This document shows, one piece after another, positions 34,361-43,472 of a stretch of 64,000 bases of DNA. Source of the stretch: Gemmatimonadota bacterium (GTDB lineage: Bacteria; Gemmatimonadota; Gemmatimonadetes; Gemmatimonadales; Gemmatimonadaceae); assembly GCA_020161135.1 (NCBI GenBank), contig JAIUOB010000003.1, forward strand, positions 248,001 to 312,000, written 5' to 3'. The position numbers and the translations under genes were made by a program. Below the pieces are notes generated by a model. That model did no database searches. It was not told the DNA's origin and was given only the letters and a program-made list of their open reading frames with translations. How positions within the stretch are numbered: position 1 is the stretch's first letter; each line of letters begins with the position of its first letter.

Positions 34361-35943
34361 GCACCCCGACCGGTGGCCGCGCTGCGGTCGTGGTCGGTGC
34401 CGGCATTCTCCTGAGTCGGCTCGTCGGGCTGCTGCGTCAGACGGCGTTTGCGCACTTCCTGGGCGCCGGCGTCGCCTCGGATGCGTACAACGCAGCGTTC
34501 AAGATTCCGAACGCCGTCCGCAACCTGCTCGGTGAAGGGACGCTTTCGGCGAGCTTCGTGCCGGTCTACAGCGGCCTGTTGGCGCGTGGTGACGAACGCG
34601 GCGCGCGCGCACTGGCAAACGCGGTGCTCGGTCTGCTGCTGGCTGCCGTGGCGGTGCTCACGCTGCTGGGCATTGCGGCGGCGCCGTGGCTCACACGCGC
34701 GCTGACCCTGGGGTTCGCACCGGAGACCGCGGAGCTCACCACGCGCCTCACGCGCGTGCTGTTTCCGATGACGGGACTGATGGTGCTGAGTGGGTGGTGC
34801 CTCGGCGTCCAGAACTCACATCGACGCTTCTTCTGGAGCTACGCCAGCGCCGCGCTCTGGTCGCTCGCGCAGATCGTGCTGTTGCTCGTGGGTGGGCCGC
34901 GCGCGCCGGACACGGTGACGCTGGCGGAGTGGCTGGCGTGGGCGACCCTGGCGGGCGCGCTGTTGCAGGTGGGCGCGCAGGTCCCCGAGGTATGGCGGCT
35001 GTCGCACCCGATTCGCCCAAGCCTCGATCGCGCCGCCAGCGGCGTGACGCAGGTGCTGCGCAACGTCGGGCCGGTCGTGACGGCGCTCGGCGTCGTGCAG
35101 GTCTCGTCGTTCATCGACCTGCAGATTGCCTCGTTCCTGCCCACGGGCGCGGCGACGAACATCGGGTACGCGAACACGCTGGCATTGCTGCCGGTTTCGC
35201 TATTCGGCGTGTCCGTGGCGGCGGCCGCGCTGCCGGAGTTCTCGCGCGACTCTGCGTCGCAGACACTCGATGTGCTGCGTGAGCGGCTCCGTGGTGGCTG
35301 GCAGCGCATCCTCTTCTACATCGTGCCGAGCGCCGCAGCGTTCATCCTGTTCGGCGACTACTGCGTGGGCCTGCTGTATCGCAGTGGTCGGTTCGGCGCC
35401 GCCGAGCAGCGCGTGGTCCAGGTTACGCTGGCCGCCTACGCGGTCGGCCTCGTCAGCTTTGGTTCGGTCAAGCTGCTCGGCTCGGTGTACTACGCGCTGC
35501 AGGACTACCGCACACCGCTTCGTGCGTCGGTGGCCAGTATCATCACGTCTGCCCTTGCCGCCGCCGCCATCGCCATGCCCCTGCGACACGACGCCTACGC
35601 GGTCGCCGGCATTGCCCTCGGTTCCGCCCTCGGTTCGTACGTCAACCTCAGCGTGCTCGTGCGGGGGCTGCGCGCGCGGCTGGGACCGTTGTACACGCCC
35701 GCGATGTGGGCGGGCACGCGGCGAATCGTCGTGTCGGCCGTTGTGGCCGGCGCGGTGGGATGGGGCGCGCGCGTCATGCAGGTGTCGATGTGGCCCACCA
35801 TGCACCCGCGTGTGGCTGCTGGGCCGGTACTCGCCGTGTTCGGCGTTACGTACCTGCTCACGGCGTGGGCGATGGGATCGGGCGAGGCCGCACGGTGGCT
35901 GCGGCTCGCGCCGCGTCGCCGACACGACGTGACCAGCGGCTAG
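34357..35943 (+). CDS. murJ: lipid II flippase MurJ
   Basis: An inner-membrane MOP-superfamily flippase that moves lipid II to the periplasm for peptidoglycan synthesis. It has 528 residues with about 14 hydrophobic segments. The N-terminal block GILLSRLVGLLRQTAFAHFLG and the following AYNAAFKIPNAVRNLLGEGTLSASFVPVY are diagnostic. GTG 34357 overlaps the bshC stop by four bases. Confidence 0.93.
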   Translation: MSTPTGGRAAVVVGAGILLSRLVGLLRQTAFAHFLGAGVASDAYNAAFKIPNAVRNLLGEGTLSASFVPVYSGLLARGDERGARALANAVLGLLLAAVAVLTLLGIAAAPWLTRALTLGFAPETAELTTRLTRVLFPMTGLMVLSGWCLGVQNSHRRFFWSYASAALWSLAQIVLLLVGGPRAPDTVTLAEWLAWATLAGALLQVGAQVPEVWRLSHPIRPSLDRAASGVTQVLRNVGPVVTALGVVQVSSFIDLQIASFLPTGAATNIGYANTLALLPVSLFGVSVAAAALPEFSRDSASQTLDVLRERLRGGWQRILFYIVPSAAAFILFGDYCVGLLYRSGRFGAAEQRVVQVTLAAYAVGLVSFGSVKLLGSVYYALQDYRTPLRASVASIITSALAAAAIAMPLRHDAYAVAGIALGSALGSYVNLSVLVRGLRARLGPLYTPAMWAGTRRIVVSAVVAGAVGWGARVMQVSMWPTMHPRVAAGPVLAVFGVTYLLTAWAMGSGEAARWLRLAPRRRHDVTSG

Positions 35944-35949
35944 CGCGCC

Positions 35950-37977
35950 ATGTCCGACGAGACGATGCGCCCTGTCGCGCCCGACGTGGCCATCCGCGCC
36001 GACACGCCGGCGGTGTTGATGCCCGATGACGACTGGACGCAGGCGGCGCTCGCGCGCGGCCTGCCTCCGCATGTGGCGCAGAAGCTGCCGCACCTGCCGG
36101 ACTCGCCCGGCGTGTACCTGTGGAAGGACGCGCAGGGCACGGTGCTGTACGTGGGCAAGGCCAAGCGGCTGCGCGCGCGGGTCCGCAGCTACTGGGCGCA
36201 GGACCACGAGGCGAGTCCGAAGACGCGCGGCCTGTTGCGCAAGGTGGCCGACCTCGAGACGATCGTGGTGCCGAGCGAGGCGCACGCGCTGATCCTCGAG
36301 GCCACGCTCATCAAGGAGTACCACCCGCGCTTCAACATCGCGCTTCGGGATGACAAGTCGTATCCGTACATCAAGGTCACGGTGCAGGAGCCGTTCCCAC
36401 GTGTGCTGGTCACGCGCCGCCTGCTCGACGACGGCGCCCGCTATTTCGGCCCGTACACCGATGTCGGCGCGATGCGCCGTGCACTCAACGTCGTCAAGCG
36501 CATCTTCACCGTGCGCTCCTGTCACTACGCGTTGCCGCGGGAAGCGCCCGAGCGACCGTGCCTCGACTACTTCATCAAGCGGTGCAAGGCGCCGTGCGTC
36601 GGGTATCAGTCGGCCGCAGACTATCGCGCGATGATCGACGAGGTGGTCTGGTTCCTCGAGGGGCGGACCAGTGACGTGGTGCGGCATGTGCGCAGCCGCA
36701 TGCTGGAGGCCTCGGAGCGGCTCGACTTCGAGACGGCCGGTGAGCTGCGCGATGCGCTGCGCCATCTCGAACGCATGGAGGAGCCGACGGTCGTGCTCGA
36801 GGTGGAGGGCGGTGACCGCGACGTCGTCGGCTACGCGCGCGATGGCGAGGACGCCTGCGTGGTGCTGCTGCGCGTGCGCGGCGGCAAGCTGCTGGCCCGC
36901 GAACACCGGCTGCTCGAGCACGCCGAAGGCGAGGACGACGGCGCGGTGCTCGGCGCGTGCCTCGTGCAGTGGTATCGGACCATCGAGGGACGGGCACCCG
37001 ACCTGCTGGTCCCGTTCGACGTGCCGGAGCGGGAGGCACTGGAAGCGTCCCTCGACGGCACACGATTACGCGTGCCGCAGCGCGGGCCGCGGCGCGCGCT
37101 TGTGGACCTGGCCGACCAGAACGCCCGGCACCTGCTCGAGGAATTCAAGCTGGCGGCTCTCGAAGCCGACGAGCGTGCCGCAGATCCGGTCTACGAACTG
37201 CAGCGCGAGCTCGGGCTCGCACGTCTGCCGCGCTCGCTCGTGTGCTTCGACATCTCGCACGCACAGGGCACGGACGTGGTGGCCAGCGCCGTCTGGTTCG
37301 AGAACGCGCGTCCAAAGCGCGCCGAGTATCGCAAGTTCCGCATCAAGGTGTTCGAGGGGAACGACGACTTCCGCTCGATGCACGAAGTCGTCACACGCTA
37401 CTTCCGTCGGCGTCTCGATGAGGGTAAGCCACTCCCCGATCTGGCGGTGATCGACGGTGGGAAGGGGCAGCTCGGCATGGCGCGCACCGCCCTCGACGAG
37501 GTCGGTGTGCAGGGCATGGGCCTCATCAGCCTGGCCAAGAAGGACGAGGAGATCTTCCTCCCCGACCGCCCCGATCCCGTGCGCCTGCCGCGACGGTCGC
37601 CCGCGTTGCGCATGCTGCAGCAGGCACGTGACGAAGCGCATCGGTTCGCCGTGACCTTCCAGCGCCAGAAGCGCGCCGCACGTACCATCACGTCCGAGCT
37701 GCTGCAGATTCCCGGCATCGGGCCGTCCAAGCGACGCGCGCTGCTGCACGTGTTCGGGAGCGTGCAGGGCGTGCGTGACGCGACGCTCGAGCAGGTGGCC
37801 GCAGTGCCGGGCTTCGGCATCGCCACGGCGCGTCGCGTGCATGAGGCGCTCGGCGTGCCGGTGCCGCCGGCGCTTGGCGACGCTGCGACCCCCGCGCCCG
37901 AATCGGCCCCGACCCCGCTCGACGCGTCACCCGAGTCGTCCACCGTCCCACCACCCGATTCATCCGACGAACCATGA
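35950..37977 (+). CDS. uvrC: UvrABC excinuclease subunit C
   Basis: Makes the two incisions around bulky DNA lesions. It has 675 residues: N-terminal GIY-YIG domain (LPDSPGVYLWKDAQGTVLYV, Gly at about 54, then GKAKRLRARV), a Cys-containing segment, a UVR motif that binds UvrB (about 235-270), the RNase-H-like C-terminal nuclease (CFDISHAQGTDVVAS, IDGGKGQL) and a helix-hairpin-helix pair (IPGIGPSKRRALL). A Pro/Ser/Thr-rich tail of about 35 residues extends the protein. The N-terminal extension before GIY-YIG is also long. Its TGA overlaps thrC. Confidence 0.96.
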   Translation: MSDETMRPVAPDVAIRADTPAVLMPDDDWTQAALARGLPPHVAQKLPHLPDSPGVYLWKDAQGTVLYVGKAKRLRARVRSYWAQDHEASPKTRGLLRKVADLETIVVPSEAHALILEATLIKEYHPRFNIALRDDKSYPYIKVTVQEPFPRVLVTRRLLDDGARYFGPYTDVGAMRRALNVVKRIFTVRSCHYALPREAPERPCLDYFIKRCKAPCVGYQSAADYRAMIDEVVWFLEGRTSDVVRHVRSRMLEASERLDFETAGELRDALRHLERMEEPTVVLEVEGGDRDVVGYARDGEDACVVLLRVRGGKLLAREHRLLEHAEGEDDGAVLGACLVQWYRTIEGRAPDLLVPFDVPEREALEASLDGTRLRVPQRGPRRALVDLADQNARHLLEEFKLAALEADERAADPVYELQRELGLARLPRSLVCFDISHAQGTDVVASAVWFENARPKRAEYRKFRIKVFEGNDDFRSMHEVVTRYFRRRLDEGKPLPDLAVIDGGKGQLGMARTALDEVGVQGMGLISLAKKDEEIFLPDRPDPVRLPRRSPALRMLQQARDEAHRFAVTFQRQKRAARTITSELLQIPGIGPSKRRALLHVFGSVQGVRDATLEQVAAVPGFGIATARRVHEALGVPVPPALGDAATPAPESAPTPLDASPESSTVPPPDSSDEP

Positions 37978-39119
37978 CCGCGCCCACCTGGACGCTGCGC
38001 TGTTCCTCCTGCGATACCGCCGCGGCCGTCGCCGGCGCTTCGGTGTGCGCCGCCTGCGGGCAACCGCTGTTCGCCCGCTATGCGCCCGTTCCCGCAGGCA
38101 CGGCCCTGGCCGCGCGTTGGGACATGTGGCGCTACGCGCCTTTCCTTCCGCTCACGCCGGGCGAGAGCCCGGTGTCACTGGGGGAGGGGCTGACGCCGCT
38201 CATCGACGCGCCCGCGCTGGCTGCGCAAGTCGGTGTGCGGCGGCTGCGCATCAAGGACGAGGGACAGAATCCCACCGCGTCCTTCAAGGCGCGCGGCATG
38301 GCCGCCACCGTCACGCGGGCCCGGGCGGCCGGCGTACCGGGGCTCGTGGTACCGACCGCCGGGAACGCCGGCGCGGCACTCGCGGCCTACGGGGCCGCGG
38401 CGGGTCTCCCGGTGCAGGTGTTCGCGCCGCGCACCACGCCTCGGCCGATTCTCGACACCATCGAGGCGATGGGGGCAACGCTGGTGCGCATCGACGGCCA
38501 TATCGGCGATGCCGGGAAGCTCGCCCTCGCCTTCGCCGCCGAGACCGGCTTCCAGGCCATCTCCACGCTGCGTGAGCCGTATCGCGTCGAAGGAATGAAG
38601 ACGATGGGTTTCGAGCTGGCCGAGCAGTCCGGCTGGCGGGTGCCCGACGTCGTGGTCTACCCGACCGGCGGCGGCGAAGGCACCGTGGGTATCTGGAAGG
38701 CGCTGCAGGAACTCGCGGCCAGCGGCTGGCTCGCGAGCGATCGCATCCAGCCGCAGTACGTCGTGGCGCAGGCCGAGGGGTGCGCGCCGATTGCGCGCGC
38801 GCTGGCGGCAGGCGCCGATCGGGCAGAGCCGTGGGTGGATCCGGTCACGGCCGCGGCGGGGCTGCGCGTGCCGTCGCCGCTGGGGGACCGCATCCTGCTC
38901 CGCATTCTGCGCGAGACGCAGGGGGTGGCGGCCACCGCGTCCGAGGACGCGATTCGCAGCTGGACCCGTCGCCTGGCCACCGCCACCGGCATCGATGCCG
39001 CGCCCGAAGGGGGCTGCGCGCTGTCGGTGCTGCACGACGCGGTGCGCGCGGGGCAGGTCAGCGCCGACGCCGATGTCGTGATCTTCAACACCGGGGCCGG
39101 TGCGTCGTATCGGGAATGA
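37974..39119 (+). CDS. thrC: threonine synthase, zinc-ribbon form
   Basis: A PLP enzyme converting O-phosphohomoserine to threonine. It has 381 residues. The N-terminal zinc-ribbon (LRCSSCDTAA...CAACGQPLF, two CxxC pairs) and ARWDMWRYAPFLPL are typical of the archaeal-type enzyme. The PLP-Lys lies in PTASFKARG, followed by PTAGNAGAALAAYGAA and PTGGGEGTVGIWKA. ATG overlaps the uvrC stop. No other threonine-pathway gene is nearby. Confidence 0.92.
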   Translation: MTAPTWTLRCSSCDTAAAVAGASVCAACGQPLFARYAPVPAGTALAARWDMWRYAPFLPLTPGESPVSLGEGLTPLIDAPALAAQVGVRRLRIKDEGQNPTASFKARGMAATVTRARAAGVPGLVVPTAGNAGAALAAYGAAAGLPVQVFAPRTTPRPILDTIEAMGATLVRIDGHIGDAGKLALAFAAETGFQAISTLREPYRVEGMKTMGFELAEQSGWRVPDVVVYPTGGGEGTVGIWKALQELAASGWLASDRIQPQYVVAQAEGCAPIARALAAGADRAEPWVDPVTAAAGLRVPSPLGDRILLRILRETQGVAATASEDAIRSWTRRLATATGIDAAPEGGCALSVLHDAVRAGQVSADADVVIFNTGAGASYRE

Positions 39120-39161
39120 GCCCAGCGGACGCCACGGGCGGAACCCGGGCCGTCGGACCCT

Positions 39162-39167
39162 TATATT
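39162..39167 (+). promoter_or_regulatory. possible -10 element upstream of the TPR protein gene
   Basis: TATATT in a GC-rich 94-base gap, 47 bases before the ATG at 39214. No clear -35 is present. It resembles the TATATT preceding bamA. Confidence 0.35.
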
Positions 39168-39213
39168 CCGCCGGCTGGTATCACAGGCGGATCACCTCGA
39201 GGAGAGAGCAGGG

Positions 39214-40701
39214 ATGATGGCTTTGTTCAGCGCGCGCGCCGCAACTGTGGCGCTGCTCAGTGGGGCACTCCTTCCGGTCGCCGGACTCGGCGCCCAGGAG
39301 TGTCAGATCAACGACGGGAGCCCCTTCCAGCTCGCCGGCGCGAAGCAGTACATCGTCGCGGCCGCGAATGCGAAGAAGGAGGACGAGGTCCCGAAGCATC
39401 TCGCGAATGCGATCCGCGTCCTGACCGACAGCCCCGAGAAGATCAAGAACGAGGCCGGCCGGCAGTACCTGCTGCTTCGCGCCTATGCCCAGTACATGCA
39501 GCGCGAGGAGGGCAAGGTGCTCTTCACACGCGGCGACATGGGGTTCACCGCCAACCCCCAGGGGAAGCACAACCTGCTCATGGCCGTTGATTCGGCGGCC
39601 ACCGCGGTCGAGACGCTCATGCCGCAGTGCAAGGCGACGGTGCGACCGTACCGGCAGCGCTTCTTCACCGACGTGCTGAACAAGTCGATCACCGCCATGA
39701 ACGCCGACCAGAACGACTCGGCGGTCTACTACGCCGGGCTCGCGCGGCAGGTGGGCGGCGGCGACCCCGCGCCGTGGAATGTCATGGCCGTGGTGTACCA
39801 GAAGCAGAACAAGATGGACAGCGCCATGATGGCCATGGACAAGGTCATCCAGTTGGCCGGCACCGACTCCGCCTACAAGCGCGTCAAGCAGCAGAGCCGC
39901 TACAACCTGGCGGTGCTCACCCTGCAGCAGGCCGAAGCCGCCAGCGGCGATTCGCGGGACGGGAGCGTCAAGAAGGCGCGCGGACTCCTCGAGGATTACC
40001 TCAAGGACTCGCCGGGCGATGCGAACGCGGCGCAGGCGCTGAGCCGTGCACTCCGGCTGTCCGGCGACACGACGGCCGTGACGAACATGCTGGCGGACAT
40101 GCGCAAGAACGCCGAGACCTTCTCGGCGGACCAGTTGTTCGAGGCGGCCTCGAACGCCGCGGCCAGCGGCAAGGACGCCGACGCTGCGGGGCTGTTCGAG
40201 AGTGGGCTCAAGAAGAACCCGTACCACCGCGTCGCGCTGTACAACTACGCCAACGTCCTGTTTGCCCTCAAGGACACGCAGAAGATGGGGCCGATCGTGC
40301 AGCGGTTGGTCAGCGTCGACCCGAATTTCGACCGCGGGTATCGCCTCGTGGCGGGCTACTGGCAGCTGATGGCGCGCGCCGAGACCGATGCCGCCAAGAA
40401 GAAGATCTACAACGACTCGACGCTGTACTATCTCGACCGGCAGACCAAGACGATTCCGCGCGTGGACGTCACGCTGGCCGCGAAGGCCGGGAATCAGTTC
40501 CGCGTCGAAGGCACGATCGTGAACGAAGGGCAGGCGGCGGGCTCGTGGACGATGAAGCTCGAACTGCTGGACGAGACCGGTGCGGTGGTGGCCACCAAGG
40601 ACGTCGCGGTCGGACCGCTCGACGCCGGAGCGAACACTACCTTCGCGGTGCGCGTGGAGGCCCCCAAGGCCGTGGCCTATCGCTATGCGCCCATGAAGTA
40701 G
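39214..40701 (+). CDS. exported TPR-repeat protein of unknown function
   Basis: A 495-residue protein from ATG 39214, preceded by a GGAG-rich Shine-Dalgarno (around 39198-39206). The signal peptide is ARAATVALLSGALLPVAGLGA with cleavage near AQ. Tetratricopeptide-like helices fill residues about 40-400 (SDAVYYAGLARQ, PWNVMAVVYQKQNKMDSAMMAM, PYHRVALYNYANVLFAL). A C-terminal immunoglobulin-like domain follows (about 410-495: FRVEGTIVNEGQAAGSWTMKLELLDETG), similar to the FxLxVxG domains of secreted proteins. The role is probably periplasmic or outer-membrane scaffolding; no partner is evident. Confidence 0.75.
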   Translation: MMALFSARAATVALLSGALLPVAGLGAQECQINDGSPFQLAGAKQYIVAAANAKKEDEVPKHLANAIRVLTDSPEKIKNEAGRQYLLLRAYAQYMQREEGKVLFTRGDMGFTANPQGKHNLLMAVDSAATAVETLMPQCKATVRPYRQRFFTDVLNKSITAMNADQNDSAVYYAGLARQVGGGDPAPWNVMAVVYQKQNKMDSAMMAMDKVIQLAGTDSAYKRVKQQSRYNLAVLTLQQAEAASGDSRDGSVKKARGLLEDYLKDSPGDANAAQALSRALRLSGDTTAVTNMLADMRKNAETFSADQLFEAASNAAASGKDADAAGLFESGLKKNPYHRVALYNYANVLFALKDTQKMGPIVQRLVSVDPNFDRGYRLVAGYWQLMARAETDAAKKKIYNDSTLYYLDRQTKTIPRVDVTLAAKAGNQFRVEGTIVNEGQAAGSWTMKLELLDETGAVVATKDVAVGPLDAGANTTFAVRVEAPKAVAYRYAPMK

Positions 40702-40709
40702 CATGGTCA

Positions 40710-40750
40710 GGAGCACCGAAGTCCATGCGTTTGATTGACTTCGGTGCTCC
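40710..40750 (+). terminator. perfect 14-bp stem-loop after the TPR protein gene
   Basis: GGAGCACCGAAGTC (40710-40723) is perfectly complementary to GACTTCGGTGCTCC (40737-40750) with a 13-base loop. It begins eight bases after the stop codon. No T-run follows. Confidence 0.65.
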
Positions 40751-40810
40751 CGCTTCGTACGTTGTGTGAGGTGGGTGGCGGCGCATGGTCGCCGCCCGCC
40801 GGTCACATTC

Positions 40811-40844
40811 GGGGGAGAGCCCGTCAGGCTCGGTCCCCCGTTTT
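40811..40844 (+). terminator. terminator-like hairpin just upstream of the DUF512 gene
   Basis: GGGGGA-GAGCC pairs with GGCTC-TCCCCC (two extra G on the 3' side; loop CGTCA), followed by GTTTTC. It looks like an intrinsic terminator yet ends only 11 bases before the next ATG, leaving no room for a promoter between them. A second small hairpin (GGCGGCG-CATGGT-CGCCGCC) lies just upstream, near 40776-40797. Confidence 0.5.
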
Positions 40845-40855
40845 CGTCCCGGGGC

Positions 40856-42151
40856 ATGGTTCGCGTCACGCGTGTGCAGCCAGGGAGCATCGCCGAGCAA
40901 CTCGGCATCGTTCCCGGCACCGATCTCGTCAGCATCAATGAGCGGCCGCTGGAGGACTTCCTCGACTGGGAGTTCCTCTCGGCCGATGATGCGTTCGTGG
41001 TCGCGGCGCGCCTCCCCGATGGCACCGAGGTCGAGTACGAGATCGAGCGCGAGCCCGGCGAACCGATGGGCGTCGAGCTGGCGCCCCCGACGGTGCGGCG
41101 CTGCGCCAATCGCTGCGAGTTCTGCTTCATCGAAGGGCTCCCGAAGGGGCTCCGGAAGCCGCTCTATGTCCGCGACGACGACTACCGGCTCTCCTTCGCC
41201 TACGGCAACTTCGCGACGCTGTCCAACCTCAAGGACAGGGACATCGCGCGCATTCTCGAGTACCGGCTGTCACCGCTGTACGTGTCCGTGCACGCGACGC
41301 CTTGGGAAGCACGCAAGGTGCTCCTGAACAATCCGCGGGTGCCCAACATCGTCGAGCAGCTCACCCGGCTGGCCGAGGGGGGCATCCAGTTCCACGGACA
41401 GATGGTCATCGTGCCGGGGCTCAACGACGGCGACGTGCTCGAGCAGTCGCTCACGGACCTGTGGAATCTGGGCGACGCGGTGCTCTCGGTCGCCCTCGTG
41501 CCGGTGGGCGTGACGCAGTTCAGCCACCTGTACAACGGCAAGTCGATGGACCGCGACCGTGCCGCGGCGCTGCTGGAGGTGGTGCACCGCTGGGAGGCCC
41601 GCGGGCTGGCCGAGCGGGACGACCGCTGGGTGTTTGGATCCGACGAGCTGTATCTGCTGGCCGGCGTGCCACTCCCGGATGCGGCGCACTATGGCGAGTT
41701 CGCACAGATCGAGAACGGCGTCGGGGCCGTCACCGCGCTCCGGGCGCGGGTGCGAGAGGGCCTCAGCGAGCTGCCGCGGCTCGATGGCCGGCGTATCGGC
41801 GTGGTCACCGGCGTGTCCATGACGCCGCTCATGCCCGACCTGCTCGAGCAGATCGCGCGGGTCACCGGCGCGACGTTCGAGCTCATCACGGCCGAGAACT
41901 CGCTCTTCGGCCCCACCACCACTACGGCCGGTCTCCTCGTCGGGGCCGACATCACGCGCGTGCTGGCTGCGCGCACCGATCTCGACTTCGCGCTCATTCC
42001 GGCCGAGTGCATCAACGACGACGGCCTCTTCCTCGACGACCAGTCGTTCGTGAGCGTGCGTGAAGCGCTCCCGATGCCGGTCTATCCGTCCTACGATTTC
42101 ATCGACGCGCTCGTCCCGGAAGGGGATGCGGCGGTCCTCCCCGCCGCCTGA
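40856..42151 (+). CDS. PDZ plus radical-SAM-like DUF512 protein
   Basis: A 431-residue protein. A short PDZ-like domain (MVRVTRVQPGSIAEQLGI, residues about 1-70) comes first. An iron-sulfur motif CANRCEFCF (CxxxCxxC, Cys83, Cys87, Cys90) opens a radical-SAM-like barrel (about 75-270). A C-terminal DUF512 domain contains GVVTGVSMTPLMPDLLEQI. The family is best known from cyanobacteria and clostridia and has no settled function. ATG 40856 places the PDZ strand at the N-terminus; an in-frame GTG at 40766 would add 30 poorly conserved-looking residues. It lies upstream of der. Confidence 0.85.
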   Translation: MVRVTRVQPGSIAEQLGIVPGTDLVSINERPLEDFLDWEFLSADDAFVVAARLPDGTEVEYEIEREPGEPMGVELAPPTVRRCANRCEFCFIEGLPKGLRKPLYVRDDDYRLSFAYGNFATLSNLKDRDIARILEYRLSPLYVSVHATPWEARKVLLNNPRVPNIVEQLTRLAEGGIQFHGQMVIVPGLNDGDVLEQSLTDLWNLGDAVLSVALVPVGVTQFSHLYNGKSMDRDRAAALLEVVHRWEARGLAERDDRWVFGSDELYLLAGVPLPDAAHYGEFAQIENGVGAVTALRARVREGLSELPRLDGRRIGVVTGVSMTPLMPDLLEQIARVTGATFELITAENSLFGPTTTTAGLLVGADITRVLAARTDLDFALIPAECINDDGLFLDDQSFVSVREALPMPVYPSYDFIDALVPEGDAAVLPAA

Positions 42152-42161
42152 GCCGCTCCGC

Positions 42162-43472
42162 ATGAGTCTGCCCGTCGTCGCCCTCGTGGGCCGCCCCAAC
42201 GTGGGCAAGTCACACCTGTTCAACCGCATCATCGGCGAAGCCACCGCGATCGTGAGCGAGGAGGCCGGCACCACGCGCGACCGGCACTTCGGCGAGGCCG
42301 ACTGGAACGGGCGTCGCTTCTGGCTGGTCGATACCGGCGGTCTGGTCGAGGACTCCGACCTGCCGATGGATTCCGCGATCCGTCATCAGGTGATGCAGGC
42401 GATCGAGGAGGCCGATCTGCTGCTGTTCGTGGTGGACGCAAGGATCGGTGTGCATCCGAGCGACGCGCGCATCGTGGACCTGCTGCGCAATGCGCAGAAG
42501 CCGTGGCTCCTGGTTGCGAACAAGGTTGACGATCCGGCGAGCACGGACTTCTATGAGTTCTTTCGCCTCGGCGTGACGGACGTGTATCCCGTGTCGGCGT
42601 CGAACGGCAAAGGCTCGGGCGATCTGCTCGATGCGGTCGTCGACGCGATCCCGGAGCAGGAGGCCGAGGAGTCGGAGGCGATTCGGGTTGCGGTGATCGG
42701 CCGGCCAAACGTCGGCAAGTCGTCGTTCGTGAATCGGCTGCTGGGGGAGGAGCGCCTCGTCGTGGCCGACGAGTCCGGCACGACGCGCGACGCGATCGAT
42801 GCACCGATGCGCTACCACGAGACCGACCTCATCTTCGTCGATACGGCCGGCCTGCGCCGCCAATCGAGGGTCGATGACGGGATCGAGTTCTATTCGACGC
42901 TCCGCACGCGCCGCGCCATCGACGGCTCGGATGTCTGCATCCTGATGATCGACGCGACCGAGGGGCTGCAGAATCAGGACCTCAAGATCGCGACGCTCGC
43001 GTGGGAAGCCGGTCGCGGTCTCATCCTCGTCATCAACAAGTGGGATCTCTACGAGGACAAGACCGACAAGAGCTCGGCCAAGTTCCGCAAGGAGGCTATC
43101 GAAAAGGCACCGTACCTCGAGTATGTGCCGTTCCTCTTCACGAGCGCCAAGACAGGCCAGCGCGTGACGAAGGCGCTCGATACCGTGCTGCAGGTGCAGG
43201 AGCAGCGCCTGCGCCGCATCTCCACCTCGCAGGTGAATGACGCGCTCGAGGAGATCGTCAATCGCCTGCAGCCGCCGCAGGCCGCCGGGCGAGAGGTCAA
43301 GCTCAACTACGCCACGCAGGTCGAGGTCGCCCCGCCGACCTTCGCGTTCTTCGGCAACGCGCCGGAGCTCATTCCCGAGCACTACCAGCGCTACATCCAC
43401 AACCAGCTGCGCGACAAGTTCGGGTTCCTCGGGGCGCCCGTGCGCATCATCCTGAAGAGAAAGAACGGATGA
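42162..43472 (+). CDS. der: GTPase Der (EngA), tandem G domains
   Basis: An essential GTPase for 50S subunit assembly. It has 436 residues with two G domains. The first has GRPNVGKSH (10-18; His where most Der proteins have Thr), DTGG, and ANKVD. The second has GRPNVGKSS, DTAGLRR and NKWD. A C-terminal KH-like domain follows (KLNYATQVEVAPPTFAFFGN). ATG 42162 begins the protein just before G1; upstream in-frame starts lie inside the DUF512 gene. The stop overlaps plsY. Confidence 0.95.
   Translation: MSLPVVALVGRPNVGKSHLFNRIIGEATAIVSEEAGTTRDRHFGEADWNGRRFWLVDTGGLVEDSDLPMDSAIRHQVMQAIEEADLLLFVVDARIGVHPSDARIVDLLRNAQKPWLLVANKVDDPASTDFYEFFRLGVTDVYPVSASNGKGSGDLLDAVVDAIPEQEAEESEAIRVAVIGRPNVGKSSFVNRLLGEERLVVADESGTTRDAIDAPMRYHETDLIFVDTAGLRRQSRVDDGIEFYSTLRTRRAIDGSDVCILMIDATEGLQNQDLKIATLAWEAGRGLILVINKWDLYEDKTDKSSAKFRKEAIEKAPYLEYVPFLFTSAKTGQRVTKALDTVLQVQEQRLRRISTSQVNDALEEIVNRLQPPQAAGREVKLNYATQVEVAPPTFAFFGNAPELIPEHYQRYIHNQLRDKFGFLGAPVRIILKRKNG

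Noticed and set aside
40740..40856. Riboswitch upstream of the DUF512 gene
   Set aside because: The hairpins do not match any riboswitch consensus I can recall (no TPP, SAM, cobalamin or mini-ykkC features), so only hairpins are reported.
42162..42240. Der G1 defect (GKSH instead of GKST)
   Set aside because: The P-loop consensus GxxxxGKS is complete. The next residue varies among GTPases, so loss of function is not implied.
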